From: Pseudomonas sp. Q11
GTDB taxonomy: Bacteria > Pseudomonadota > Gammaproteobacteria > Pseudomonadales > Pseudomonadaceae
Direction: 5' to 3'
Assembly: GCF_024494355.1 (NCBI RefSeq)
Contig: NZ_JAKNQY010000016.1
Span: forward strand, 73,094 to 115,823
Length of the DNA stretch: 42,730 nucleotides
In this document: piece after piece, positions 1-7,834 of the stretch
Position numbering within the stretch: the stretch's first letter is position 1
Layout of the letters: every line of letters begins with the position of its first letter
The notes under the pieces: model-generated
What the model saw: the letters and a program-made list of their open reading frames with translations, nothing else
What the model was told of the DNA's origin: nothing
Databases searched by the model: none
Made by a program: the position numbers and the translations under genes

Positions 1-500
1 ACACAATTCTTTTGTCTGCCGAAGTTCCAGTGTGGGAGCGAGCCTGCTCGCGAAGGCGTCGGCACAGCCAACATCATCGCAAACTGATTCACCGCTTTCG
101 CGAGCAAGCTTTGCTCCCACAGGGGACCTGTGCCGAACACAATTCTTTTGTCTGCCGAAGTTCCAGTGTGGGAGCGAGCCTGCTCGCGAAGACGTCGGCA
201 CAGCCAACAGCATCGCAAACTGATACACCGCTTTCGCGAGCAAGCTTTGCTCCCACAGGGGACCTGTGCTGAACACAATTTTTTTGTCTGCCGAAGTTCC
301 AGTGTGGGAGCGAGCCTGCTCGCGAAGACGTCGGCACAGCCAACAGCATCGCAAACTGATACACCGCTTTCGCGAGCAAGCTTTGCTCCCACAGGGGACC
401 TGTGCTGAACACAATTTTTTTGTCTGCCGAAGTTCCAGTGTGGGAGCGGGCTTGCTCGCGAAGGCGTCGGCACAGCCAACATCACTGCAAACTGATTCAC
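1..500. repeat. Tandem REPIN array, 136-bp period
   Basis: Three complete 136-bp units start at 1, 137 and 273, and a truncated fourth starts at 409 and fades out near 500. Each unit carries two REP palindromes in opposite orientation: a head reading GTGGGAGCGAGCCTGCTCGC and a tail reading CGCGAGCAAGCTTTGCTCCC. They are joined by a spacer containing GTCGGCACAGCCAAC. Units 2 and 3 are almost identical to each other (GAAGACGTC, CAGCATCGC), while unit 1 and the partial unit share GAAGGCGTC, so the array appears to have grown by unit duplication. REPINs are established non-autonomous elements mobilised by RAYT transposases; no RAYT gene lies in this window. Open reading frames crossing the array are repeat artefacts. 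Confidence 0.93.
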
Positions 501-544
501 TTCATAACCCTTTCCTGAAACTTCGATTCTGTCTGAAGTCGGTT

Positions 545-3244
545 TCAAGCGTCCCAAGGGACTGCTGCGTCAACGTCAATGGCATAGCGCGCAATCGCCT
601 CGGCACAGACACTGGCGTCCAGAAGCCCCTCATGGACCAGTGAGGTCAGCGCACTCAAGACAATCTGGTGGCGGTCCACTTCGAAGAACCTGCGCAGCTG
701 GTTGCGGGTATCGCTGCGGCCAAACCCGTCGGTGCCGAGCACGGTGTAACGGGCCTCGAGATAACTGGCGATCAACTGGGGCAAGGCGCGCACGTAATCG
801 GTACAGGCAATGATCGGTGCCGAGTCGTCGAGGCATTCTTGAACATGACTGCATTTGGCAGGTTGGCCAGGATGCAGGCGATTCCAGCGCTCCACTTCCC
901 GGGCATCCCGGGCCAGCTCGGTGAAGCTGGTGACGCTCCAGACCTGACTGTCGATGCTCCAGTCGCGGGCCAGCAACTCGGCGGCGGCAATGACTTCGCG
1001 CAGGATCGTGCCGGAACCCAGCAATTGCACGGTGCCGCGCGTATTCGTCACTTCATGCCGGGCAAATGCATACATGCCCTTGATGATCGCCTGTTCGACA
1101 CCTTCGGGCAGGCTGGGCTGCGGGTAGTTCTCGTTCATCAAGGTGACGTAGTAAAACTCGTCGACCTGACGCTCCAGCATCTGGCGCATGCCGTGATCCA
1201 GAATCACCGCAAACTCACCGGCGAACGCGGGATCGTAGGCGCGACAGTTGGGCACCATCGACGCCATCACGTGACTGTTACCGTCCTGGTGCTGCAAGCC
1301 TTCGCCGCCCAGGGTTGTGCGCCCTGCAGTCGCGCCGAGCAGGAACCCGCGAGCGCGCTGATCCGCCGCTGCCCAGATCAGGTCGCCGATGCGCTGGAAG
1401 CCGAACATCGAGTAATAGATGTAGAACGGCAACATCGGCAGGCCATGCACCGAGTAGCTGGTCGCGGCGGCCACCCAGGAACTGATGGCGCCGGCCTCGC
1501 TGATGCCCTCTTCGAGAATCTGCCCGTCCAAGGCTTCTCGATAACTCAGGATCGAACCAATGTCCTCCGGCTCATAACGCTGCCCCACACTGGAGTAGAT
1601 GCCGATCTGCTTGAACAGGCTGGCCATGCCGAAGGTACGCGCTTCATCCGCCACGATCGGTACGATTCGCGGCCCCAATTGCTTGTCCCGCAGCAATCCG
1701 CTGAGCATGCGCACGAAGGCCATGGTGGTGGAAATTTCCTTGCCTTCGGCGGCGATGGCAAACCCGGCGTAGCTGTCTACATCGGGTACGACCAATGACT
1801 CGCAGGTCGACGGTCGCGTAGGCATGTAACCGCCCAACGCACGGCGGCGTTCATGCAGGTAGCGCATTTCGGCACTGTCGTCGCCCGGCTTGCAGAAGCT
1901 CAGCGAGATGGCCTGTTCATCGGTCAACGGCAGGTTGAAACGGTTGCGGAATGCGATCAACGCCCCATTATCGAGTTTCTTCTGCTGGTGCACGGTCATC
2001 TTGCCCTGCCCGGCGTCGCCCATGCCGAAGCCCTTCTTGGTCTGGGCCAGGATGACCGTAGGCTTCTTGCCCTCGAGCATTGCGCTTTGATACGCGGCAA
2101 AGATTTTCACCAGGTCATGACCACCGCGCTTGAGGCGGTCGATCTGTTCGTCGGTCAGGCCTTGGGCCAAATGCGCCAGGGCTTCGTCCTGGCCAAAAAA
2201 ATGCTCGCGGTTGAAGCGCCCATCCTTGGCCGCGAACGTCTGGAACTGGCCATCGACCGTTGCCGACAATGCCCGGACCAGCGCACCGTCTTTATCCCGG
2301 GCAAACAATCCGTCCCAGTCGGAGCCCCAGACCAGTTTGATGACGTTCCAGCCGGCCCCGCCGAACAGAGACTCCAGCTCATCGATGATGCGACCGTTGC
2401 CACGCACCGGACCGTCCAGGCGCTGAAGGTTGCAGTTGACCACCCACACCAGATTATCCAGCCCCTCACGCGCCGCCAGGGTCAATGCCGACATGCTTTC
2501 CGGCTCATCCATTTCACCGTCGCCAAACACCCCCCAGACGGTTCGCCCCGAGGTATTTTGCAGGCCGCGGTGCTCCAGATACCGCATGAACCGCGCCTGG
2601 TAGATCGAGCTGATCGGACCGATGCCCATCGAGCCCGTCGGGAACTGCCAGAAGTCCGGCATCAACCACGGGTGCGGGTAGCTCGACAAACCCCGAGCGC
2701 CATTGGCACGTGCGCTGATCTCTTGCCGATAATGTTGCAGATCCTGTTCCTCGAGACGCCCTTCCAGAAAGGCCCGCGCATAAACGCCCGGTGCCGAGTG
2801 CGGCTGGTAAAACACCAGATCACCGCCACGCGTGTCGGTGCGCGCCTTGAAAAAATGGTTGAAGCCCACTTCAAACAAATCGGCGGCGCTGGCGTAACTG
2901 GCGATGTGGCCACCCAGTTCCCCATAGGCCTGGTTGGCCCTGGCGACCATGACCAGCGCGTTCCAGCGCATGATCGACGCCAGTCGCTCTTCCAGCGCCA
3001 GGTCGCCCGGAAACACCGGCTGCTGCTCGACGCTGATCGTATTGATATAGGGCGTGCCGTGGCTGGGCCGCCAACCGATCTCGCAAGTGCTGGCCAAGGC
3101 CACCAGCCTGTCGAGGATCTGTTTTGCTCGGACCTTGCCACCGTGGGCGATAACGGACAGCAGCGCATCCTGCCACTCGGCCATTTCCTGTTCATCTTCA
3201 GCTGTCTGGCCCGGCAATGGGGTCTGGGTATCGGACGCGCTCAT
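545..3244 (-). CDS. Homodimeric-type pyruvate/2-oxoacid dehydrogenase E1 (AceE family paralogue)
   Basis: The 899-aa product is a full-length AceE-family thiamine-diphosphate E1, the subunit that decarboxylates a 2-oxoacid and passes the acyl group to a lipoyl E2. The ThDP motif is visible as GDGEMDEPES, followed about 30 residues later by VVNCNLQRLDGPVRGN. The housekeeping aceE normally sits beside aceF; no E2 or E3 gene is present here. Instead the gene ends an operon led by the ACC deaminase gene. The P. putida homologue MdeB is an E1 acting on 2-oxobutyrate, so oxidation of 2-oxobutyrate from ACC to propionyl-CoA is my inferred role, using E2/E3 encoded elsewhere. The start is ATG at 3244, preceded by GGAG. 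An upstream in-frame TTG at 3250 is less likely. The ATG overlaps the stop of the preceding gene (ATGA), suggesting translational coupling. Confidence 0.9.
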   Translation of the reverse strand: MSASDTQTPLPGQTAEDEQEMAEWQDALLSVIAHGGKVRAKQILDRLVALASTCEIGWRPSHGTPYINTISVEQQPVFPGDLALEERLASIMRWNALVMVARANQAYGELGGHIASYASAADLFEVGFNHFFKARTDTRGGDLVFYQPHSAPGVYARAFLEGRLEEQDLQHYRQEISARANGARGLSSYPHPWLMPDFWQFPTGSMGIGPISSIYQARFMRYLEHRGLQNTSGRTVWGVFGDGEMDEPESMSALTLAAREGLDNLVWVVNCNLQRLDGPVRGNGRIIDELESLFGGAGWNVIKLVWGSDWDGLFARDKDGALVRALSATVDGQFQTFAAKDGRFNREHFFGQDEALAHLAQGLTDEQIDRLKRGGHDLVKIFAAYQSAMLEGKKPTVILAQTKKGFGMGDAGQGKMTVHQQKKLDNGALIAFRNRFNLPLTDEQAISLSFCKPGDDSAEMRYLHERRRALGGYMPTRPSTCESLVVPDVDSYAGFAIAAEGKEISTTMAFVRMLSGLLRDKQLGPRIVPIVADEARTFGMASLFKQIGIYSSVGQRYEPEDIGSILSYREALDGQILEEGISEAGAISSWVAAATSYSVHGLPMLPFYIYYSMFGFQRIGDLIWAAADQRARGFLLGATAGRTTLGGEGLQHQDGNSHVMASMVPNCRAYDPAFAGEFAVILDHGMRQMLERQVDEFYYVTLMNENYPQPSLPEGVEQAIIKGMYAFARHEVTNTRGTVQLLGSGTILREVIAAAELLARDWSIDSQVWSVTSFTELARDAREVERWNRLHPGQPAKCSHVQECLDDSAPIIACTDYVRALPQLIASYLEARYTVLGTDGFGRSDTRNQLRRFFEVDRHQIVLSALTSLVHEGLLDASVCAEAIARYAIDVDAAVPWDA

Positions 3245-3669
3245 GAGCAACTCCTGCAGGTGTCGGGTAACACTTCAAGGTGGTGCGAACGGTTCACCCG
3301 GGCGAGGCTTTTCACCTGTTCTACCGCCGCAATAATCGAACGTTCGGCCGTCCCGTCTGAAGCAATCGAGTAGATGCAGGGCTGACCAATGGAAAGGTCG
3401 CGCAATAAACGCTCATCCAGTTCACCGAGCACTACAAAACAGTAGTCAGCCTTGGCCACTCGCACTTCAGAGAGATGGCCAGGCAGCGTGTTCACAGCAT
3501 CGATATGGATCAGTGCAACATTGTCAAAACAGCTGAACCCCTGATGGATCAAATCAATGTGATCGCTATCAAGCCCGCACGCGATGACCACGACACGTGT
3601 GCAATTTGAAGGCTCGCGCACCCACTTCAGGACGTTGGTACGACAGCCGGCAGCTTGGCTCATAGGCAT
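3241..3669 (-). CDS. Conserved-looking hypothetical protein of the acdS operon (142 aa)
   Basis: I do not recognise this family. The 142-aa product has no signal peptide or membrane segment. Alternating hydrophobic stretches (TRVVVIACGL, NVALIHIDAV, ADYCFVVLGEL, QPCIYSIAS) suggest a small soluble alpha/beta domain with several parallel strands. It also has several cysteines, including a CRSC near the C-terminus. It lies between the unknown gene at 3722-4186 and the E1 gene, and its TGA overlaps the E1 ATG by 4 bases, so co-expression with E1 is very likely. The start at 3669 follows AAAGG; an in-frame ATG at 3663 is an alternative. It could be a partner or regulator of the E1, but nothing in the sequence proves that. 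Confidence 0.65.
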   Translation of the reverse strand: MPMSQAAGCRTNVLKWVREPSNCTRVVVIACGLDSDHIDLIHQGFSCFDNVALIHIDAVNTLPGHLSEVRVAKADYCFVVLGELDERLLRDLSIGQPCIYSIASDGTAERSIIAAVEQVKSLARVNRSHHLEVLPDTCRSCS

Positions 3670-3721
3670 GGCCTTTGTTGTTTGGTGATTGATTCAACAG
3701 GTGAATTGGCGCAGACATTGG

Positions 3722-4186
3722 CTAAATGACGCCGCGCGCCTGCAGCACGCTTTTTGCCAGACGGCGGGTCGCCGAAAGCACTTGTTCTACCTGTTGATCC
3801 ATCGCTGCGGTGGATGAGGCTATCGCTCCCAGTTCGACGACGCGCAACGGGTGACCGCGCACGGACCCCAGCCAGGTCAAGCCGGGAACCGTGCCGACTT
3901 CGACATCCAGTAAAAAACTTTCGTGGGAGACGCAGTGCAACAGTTGGCTGGCATAACACATGTAGCCCCCAGCAGATTGTTCCGGGCCAGACCCGACCCG
4001 CAACCAGTCGACCATCAACGCCTCGGATTGCTTGACGGCCAGATAAGCCACCTGGTCCCAGTCATCTATCGCCACGTGCAGCTTGTCGATCATGTATTTG
4101 GGCAGCGCGGTGCTGGTAACGATGACCACTCCGGCATCCGCCGAAGGCTCCTTGATCCAGACTGCGGATTGAGATATCGCATGCAT
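3722..4186 (-). CDS. Hypothetical protein of the acdS operon (154 aa)
   Basis: Unrecognised 154-aa protein. It begins with a strand-like VVIVTSTALP and a helix (KYMIDKLHVAIDDW), and ends with a probable C-terminal helix (MDQQVEQVLSATRRLAKSVLQ). There is no signal peptide and no clear catalytic motif. The reading frame stays open upstream to a TTG at 4264, but the ATG at 4186 has a good Shine-Dalgarno (GGGAG, 8-base gap) and avoids a low-complexity Ser/Cys N-terminus, so I chose it. It lies 129 bases after the end of acdS, with a REP-like element in the gap, and 52 bases before the next operon gene. Its position between acdS and the E1 gene suggests a role in ACC or 2-oxobutyrate use, which is inference only. 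Confidence 0.55.
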   Translation of the reverse strand: MHAISQSAVWIKEPSADAGVVIVTSTALPKYMIDKLHVAIDDWDQVAYLAVKQSEALMVDWLRVGSGPEQSAGGYMCYASQLLHCVSHESFLLDVEVGTVPGLTWLGSVRGHPLRVVELGAIASSTAAMDQQVEQVLSATRRLAKSVLQARGVI

Positions 4187-4198
4187 GGCGGTACTCCC

Positions 4199-4310
4199 GG
4201 CGGCTTGGCAGGAGCAACTTGCTCCGGACGGCGATGAGGTCGTGACATTCAACATGGATGCCAACTGACCCAGCGCTTCGTGAACAAACTCGCTCCTACA
4301 GGTTATTGGC
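4199..4310. repeat. REP-like palindromes between acdS and the next gene
   Basis: GGAGCAACTTGCTCC at about 4210-4224 is a perfect short palindrome, and ACTCGCTCCTACAGG near 4287-4301 is a degraded REP end. Both lie in the 129-base gap after acdS and could attenuate transcription or stabilise the upstream mRNA. Confidence 0.4.
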
Positions 4311-4315
4311 GTTGA

Positions 4316-5332
4316 TCAGCCGTTGCGGAACAGGAAACTGTAGGCGTTCAGCGCAGGTGCCCCGCCCAGGTGTGCGTAAAGCACTTTCGAGCCTTCGGGG
4401 AACTCGCCACGGCGGACCATTTCAATCATCCCGTGCATGGATTTGCCTTCATACACCGGGTCGGTCAACACCCCTTCAAGGCTGCCGCACAGACGAATGG
4501 CTTCCAGCGTACCTTCGTTGGGCAACCCATATTCCGGGTAGGCGAAGCGTGTATCGAGCACCACGTCGTCTTCGGTGATCTCACGCCCCAGGTCCACCAG
4601 CTCAGCGGTGTGCCGGGCGATACGCAGTATCTGTGCCTTGGTTTTCTCTGGCTTGGCCGAGGCATCGATGCCGATGACGTTCTTCGAACGGCCGTCCGCG
4701 GCGAAACCGACGACCATGCCGGCCTGGGTACTACCGGTCACGGAGCAGACCACGATGTAGTCGAACTTGAACCCCAGTTGTTTTTCCTGCTCCCGTACTT
4801 CCTCGGCAAAGCCGACGAACCCGAGGCCGCCGTAGGGATGTTCAGAACATCCCGCCGGTATCGGGAACGGCTTGCCACCCCGCGCCACCACATCGTCCAT
4901 GGCCTTCTCCCAACTGGGCCGGATGCCGATGTCGAACCCGGCGGCGTCCAGTCGTACATCCGCGCCCATGATGCGAGACATCTCGATATTGCCAACGCGG
5001 TCATACACCGCATCGGAATAGTTCACCCAGTTTTCCTGAACCAGCACGCACTTCATGCCCAGATGTGCGGCGACGGCAGCGACCTGGCGGGTCTGGTTCG
5101 ACTGGATTCCGCCGATGGACACCAGGGTGTCGCAGCCCTGTTCGAGTGCCTCGGGAATCAGGTATTCGAGCTTGCGTGTCTTGTTGCCGCCAAAGGCTAG
5201 GCCACTGTTGCAGTCTTCACGTTTGGCATACAACTCGACCTTGCCGCCCAAGTGTTCGCTGAGGCGTTTCAAGGGCGTGATGGGAGAAGGACCGAAGGTC
5301 AGCGGATAACGTTTAAAGCGATTCAGGTTCAT
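4316..5332 (-). CDS. acdS: 1-aminocyclopropane-1-carboxylate (ACC) deaminase
   Basis: This 338-aa PLP enzyme opens the cyclopropane ring of ACC, the plant ethylene precursor, giving 2-oxobutyrate and ammonia in the cytoplasm. The residues that define true ACC deaminases are all present at the expected numbers: Lys51 (PLP Schiff base, GGNK), Ser78 (IQSNQ), Tyr268, Tyr294, Glu295 (PVYEG) and Leu322 (AHLGG). D-cysteine desulfhydrases of the same fold have different residues at 295 and 322, so that alternative is unlikely. Length equals the Pseudomonas family standard. It is transcribed divergently from the Lrp-type regulator gene acdR, 201 bases away, the classical arrangement for ACC-inducible expression. 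The downstream E1 gene offers a route for the 2-oxobutyrate. ACC deaminase activity is a typical trait of plant-growth-promoting pseudomonads. Confidence 0.98.
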   Translation of the reverse strand: MNLNRFKRYPLTFGPSPITPLKRLSEHLGGKVELYAKREDCNSGLAFGGNKTRKLEYLIPEALEQGCDTLVSIGGIQSNQTRQVAAVAAHLGMKCVLVQENWVNYSDAVYDRVGNIEMSRIMGADVRLDAAGFDIGIRPSWEKAMDDVVARGGKPFPIPAGCSEHPYGGLGFVGFAEEVREQEKQLGFKFDYIVVCSVTGSTQAGMVVGFAADGRSKNVIGIDASAKPEKTKAQILRIARHTAELVDLGREITEDDVVLDTRFAYPEYGLPNEGTLEAIRLCGSLEGVLTDPVYEGKSMHGMIEMVRRGEFPEGSKVLYAHLGGAPALNAYSFLFRNG

Positions 5333-5533
5333 GACTCTGCTCCTTGTTTATTGAATATCCAAGCGCCAGACCGAAAGGCAAAAAAGGCTGCGTTCCAGGT
5401 TCTTTCAGAGGGGCTCCGATGAGTTCAATATTAAGAACAAAGCTGAAAATATGTGTTGCAAGTTTCAATCAACTAAAGAAATATAAATAATTAATAACCA
5501 CTTTAAACATATCTTTATTGTGCAGAAACCAAC
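5333..5533. promoter_or_regulatory. acdS-acdR divergent control region
   Basis: The 201-base spacer is strikingly AT-rich between about 5430 and 5520, unlike the flanking GC-rich genes. It must hold both divergent promoters and the AcdR/Lrp binding sites known for this arrangement in pseudomonads. A TATAAA at 5482-5487 could be a -10 element towards acdR, but no -35 box at ideal spacing was found, so exact promoters are not assigned. Confidence 0.55.
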
Positions 5534-6043
5534 ATGAACGCAACAAATAACCACAACAAACCCGGCACCCCAGGCGCGGAGCCGCCCCCGCTGGACCGGA
5601 CCGACCGCGCCATTCTCAAGACCCTGCAGCGAGACGCCTCTATCTCCAACGTGGCGCTCGCCGAGAAGGTGAAACTGAGCGCGCCGGCCTGCCTGCGACG
5701 AGTCGAACGCCTCAAGCAGGCGGGCCTGATCAAGGACATTGTCGCGTTGCTGGACAATCAAGCGCTCGATGCAGGGATGGTGGTGTTGATCGGCGTGGTG
5801 CTGGACCGCTCGACGCCGGAATCCTTCGCAGCCTTCGAAGCCGCGGCGCAAAAGGTGTCCGGCTGCATGGAATGCCATGTGGTGACGGGGGAATTCGACT
5901 ACTTCATGTTGATACGAACCAAGGACAGCAACAGTTTCAACCGGCTCCACGCGGAGCAATTGCTTTACCTGCCCGGAGTTCGCCAGATTCGCTCGTTCAT
6001 GGGGTTGCGCCAGGTCTTGTCGACAACCCACATTCCCCTTTGA
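5534..6043 (+). CDS. acdR: Lrp/AsnC-family regulator of ACC deaminase
   Basis: The 169-aa protein has a 20-residue flexible N-terminus, then an AsnC-type winged helix-turn-helix (LDRTDRAILKTLQRDASISN through SAPACLRRVERLKQAGLI, about residues 20-68). A C-terminal RAM domain for effector binding and oligomerisation follows (VVLIGVVLD, ECHVVTGEFDYFMLIRTKD). Divergence from acdS identifies it as AcdR, the Lrp-like protein that activates acdS in response to ACC in pseudomonads. The start ATG at 5534 has no strong Shine-Dalgarno; the next ATG falls inside the DNA-binding domain region, so this start is preferred. It probably also autoregulates through the shared spacer. Confidence 0.92.
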   Translation: MNATNNHNKPGTPGAEPPPLDRTDRAILKTLQRDASISNVALAEKVKLSAPACLRRVERLKQAGLIKDIVALLDNQALDAGMVVLIGVVLDRSTPESFAAFEAAAQKVSGCMECHVVTGEFDYFMLIRTKDSNSFNRLHAEQLLYLPGVRQIRSFMGLRQVLSTTHIPL

Positions 6044-6184
6044 GGCTCAATTTAGCCCGATGGGTGAGGGTGCCCCATGGAGGTGATAGCGAGAAGACCG
6101 GCACGTCGAGCGGACCGCGCACAGCACCGAACACACGATGGCGTCGTCGCAAGAGGGCATTTGCTCTAACGTACTCGGCCTGAA

Positions 6185-6203
6185 TATAATGCGATTCATT
6201 ATC
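6185..6203. promoter_or_regulatory. Fur box upstream of the ECF sigma gene
   Basis: TATAATGCGATTCATTATC matches 15 of 19 positions of the classical Fur consensus, including the outer ATAATG and CATTATC arms. It lies 19-37 bases before the probable sigma factor start, as expected for iron repression of the whole signalling operon. Confidence 0.85.
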
Positions 6204-6221
6204 AATTATGTATTTTCCGAG

Positions 6222-6743
6222 ATGCTGATGCGCAGCAACGACACTCTGGGCAATGCCGATCTCGCGCTGCTCTATCGCAGTCACCATTCCTGGTTGCACA
6301 GTTGGCTGAGCCGGCGCATCGGATGTCGCGAAAGCGCAGCGGATTTGGCGCAGGACACCTTTGTCCGCCTGCTCAAGTCCCGTCAAATAAGCCCCTTGCG
6401 TGAACCCCGGGCTTATCTGAGCAGCATCGCCCGTGGACTGATGATCGATCGGTATCGCCGTCGCGAACTCGAACGCGCCTATTTCGAGAGCCTCGCGCTG
6501 CTCCCTCCGCAAGCGGCCCCCTCGGAAGAAGAACGGTTGCTGATCCTTGATAGCCTTGAGCGCATAGACCGCCTGCTCGACCTGCTTAAACCGAGAGTTC
6601 GCCAGGCTTTTCTACTCGCTCAGTTGGACGGCCTGACCTGCCAGCAAATAGCCGAAAAACTGTGCGTTTCCCGCTCGACGGTTGAACGCGACCTGGCCAA
6701 GGCCCTGCAACACTGCTATCGCTTGCGTTATGCCGAACAGTGA
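6222..6743 (+). CDS. FecI-type ECF sigma factor (iron starvation sigma)
   Basis: This sigma-70 family protein of about 173 aa directs RNA polymerase to the adjacent receptor promoter when its siderophore is bound outside. Region 2 is seen as LLYRSHHSWLHSWLSRRIGCRESAADLAQDTFVRLL. Region 4 is the helix-turn-helix around GLTCQQIAEKLCVSRSTVERDLAKAL near the C-terminus. The frame is open back to 6138, but that start would precede the Fur box; ATG 6222 or 6228 gives the normal FecI length. The coding end overlaps the FecR-like gene by 14 bases, so the two are co-translated. Iron repression through the Fur box and activation through the FecR-like partner are the expected controls. Confidence 0.9.
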   Translation: MLMRSNDTLGNADLALLYRSHHSWLHSWLSRRIGCRESAADLAQDTFVRLLKSRQISPLREPRAYLSSIARGLMIDRYRRRELERAYFESLALLPPQAAPSEEERLLILDSLERIDRLLDLLKPRVRQAFLLAQLDGLTCQQIAEKLCVSRSTVERDLAKALQHCYRLRYAEQ

Positions 6744-7713
6744 AGCGCAGGTGCTGGACCCGGCCGTGGTCGACCAGGCGATCCACTGGCTGGTGCGCCT
6801 GCGTTTCAATCCAGCCGATGAGCGAACACAGAGGACTTTCGAGCACTGGCTGCGGCAGCGTCCGGAGCATTTTTTAGCGTGGCAGCGGGTAGAAACCCTT
6901 GGCGATGACTTCGCGGGCGTTCCACCTGGTTTGGCCCGGCAAACCCTCAAGGGCGCCCGCTCAGGCATGCATCGGCGCCAAAGCCTGAAGCTACTGGGTG
7001 CGTTGGCCACGTTGGGTGGCGCGACCTGGCTGGGCCGCGACTACACACCGCTGCCGGCCATGCTTGCACAGCAGCACAGCAGGACCGGCGAGCAGAGACG
7101 CTTCCAACTCGATGATGGCAGCCTTATCCAGCTCAACAGCGACAGTGCGGTCGACAGCTATTTCAACGAACAGCGGCGTCTGATCATTCTGCGGCGCGGC
7201 GAAATCATCGTGAATACCGGCGCCGATGCGGGCTCGGCTCAACCGCGTCCTTTCTGGGTACAAACCCGCGACGCAATCATACGCACCCAGAATGCCCGGT
7301 TCCTGGCGTACGAGCGTGACGACGGGACCCTCATCGCGGTGCAGAGCGGCGCCGTCAGCGTATTTCCTGGATCCAGACAAGCCCTTGCGGTGAACGACAC
7401 CGTCCAGGCCGGCAATCAGCGGCTGTTCACCTCAAATGGCGTTCGTGAATTCAAGGATAACGGCCTGGATGTATGGAGCTGGAGTGACGGGGTGATCAGC
7501 GCACGCCATATGCGCCTCGGTGATTTCATTGGGGCCTTGTCGCGCTATCGCCCCGGCCTGTTGCGATGCACCGAAGAGGTCTCGGGTCTACGCGTTTCCG
7601 GCACCTTTCAGCTCGCCGATACGGATCAGGTCCTGGCATTGGTTGCGCAGTCGCTGCACTTACAGATTGATTATCGAACCCAATATTGGGTGACGTTGAG
7701 CGCCGCCAGCTAA
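6730..7713 (+). CDS. FecR-type anti-sigma/sigma regulator
   Basis: The 327-aa protein is the inner-membrane relay between the TonB receptor and the ECF sigma factor. Residues 10-55 form the cytoplasmic FecR N-terminal (DUF4880) domain (VDQAIHWLVRL, HWLRQRPEHFLAW). At about 80-100 is a single membrane segment preceded by RRQSLKLLG, which resembles a twin-arginine signal; FecR itself has been reported to depend on Tat. The periplasmic part carries the FecR domain (LDDGSLIQLNSDSAV) and a C-terminal STN-like segment (GTFQLADTDQVLALVAQSL) that contacts the receptor. The frame begins at 6682 but ATG 6730 is the sensible start because it gives the usual N-terminus and a short overlap with the sigma gene. 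Confidence 0.92.
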   Translation: MPNSEAQVLDPAVVDQAIHWLVRLRFNPADERTQRTFEHWLRQRPEHFLAWQRVETLGDDFAGVPPGLARQTLKGARSGMHRRQSLKLLGALATLGGATWLGRDYTPLPAMLAQQHSRTGEQRRFQLDDGSLIQLNSDSAVDSYFNEQRRLIILRRGEIIVNTGADAGSAQPRPFWVQTRDAIIRTQNARFLAYERDDGTLIAVQSGAVSVFPGSRQALAVNDTVQAGNQRLFTSNGVREFKDNGLDVWSWSDGVISARHMRLGDFIGALSRYRPGLLRCTEEVSGLRVSGTFQLADTDQVLALVAQSLHLQIDYRTQYWVTLSAAS

Positions 7714-7834
7714 GCCCTTTTCCCGTCGCGCGCCAATATGAAATATAAATGAGGTGATTTCTCATTCTCGTTCGGCATGTAAGAAAGGCTGAAATACAGG
7801 CCGATCTGCCGATCCCCTTTCACGGAGCGAGTCA

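Noticed and set aside
1..500. Possible CRISPR array because of regular repeats
   Set aside because: Repeat units are 136 bp with conserved, not unique, spacers, and there are no cas genes; the units are REP pairs.
668..3373. Long plus-strand open frames (376 and 506 aa) opposite the E1 gene
   Set aside because: They are antisense shadows of a clearly real AceE-family gene in GC-rich DNA and encode no recognisable domain.
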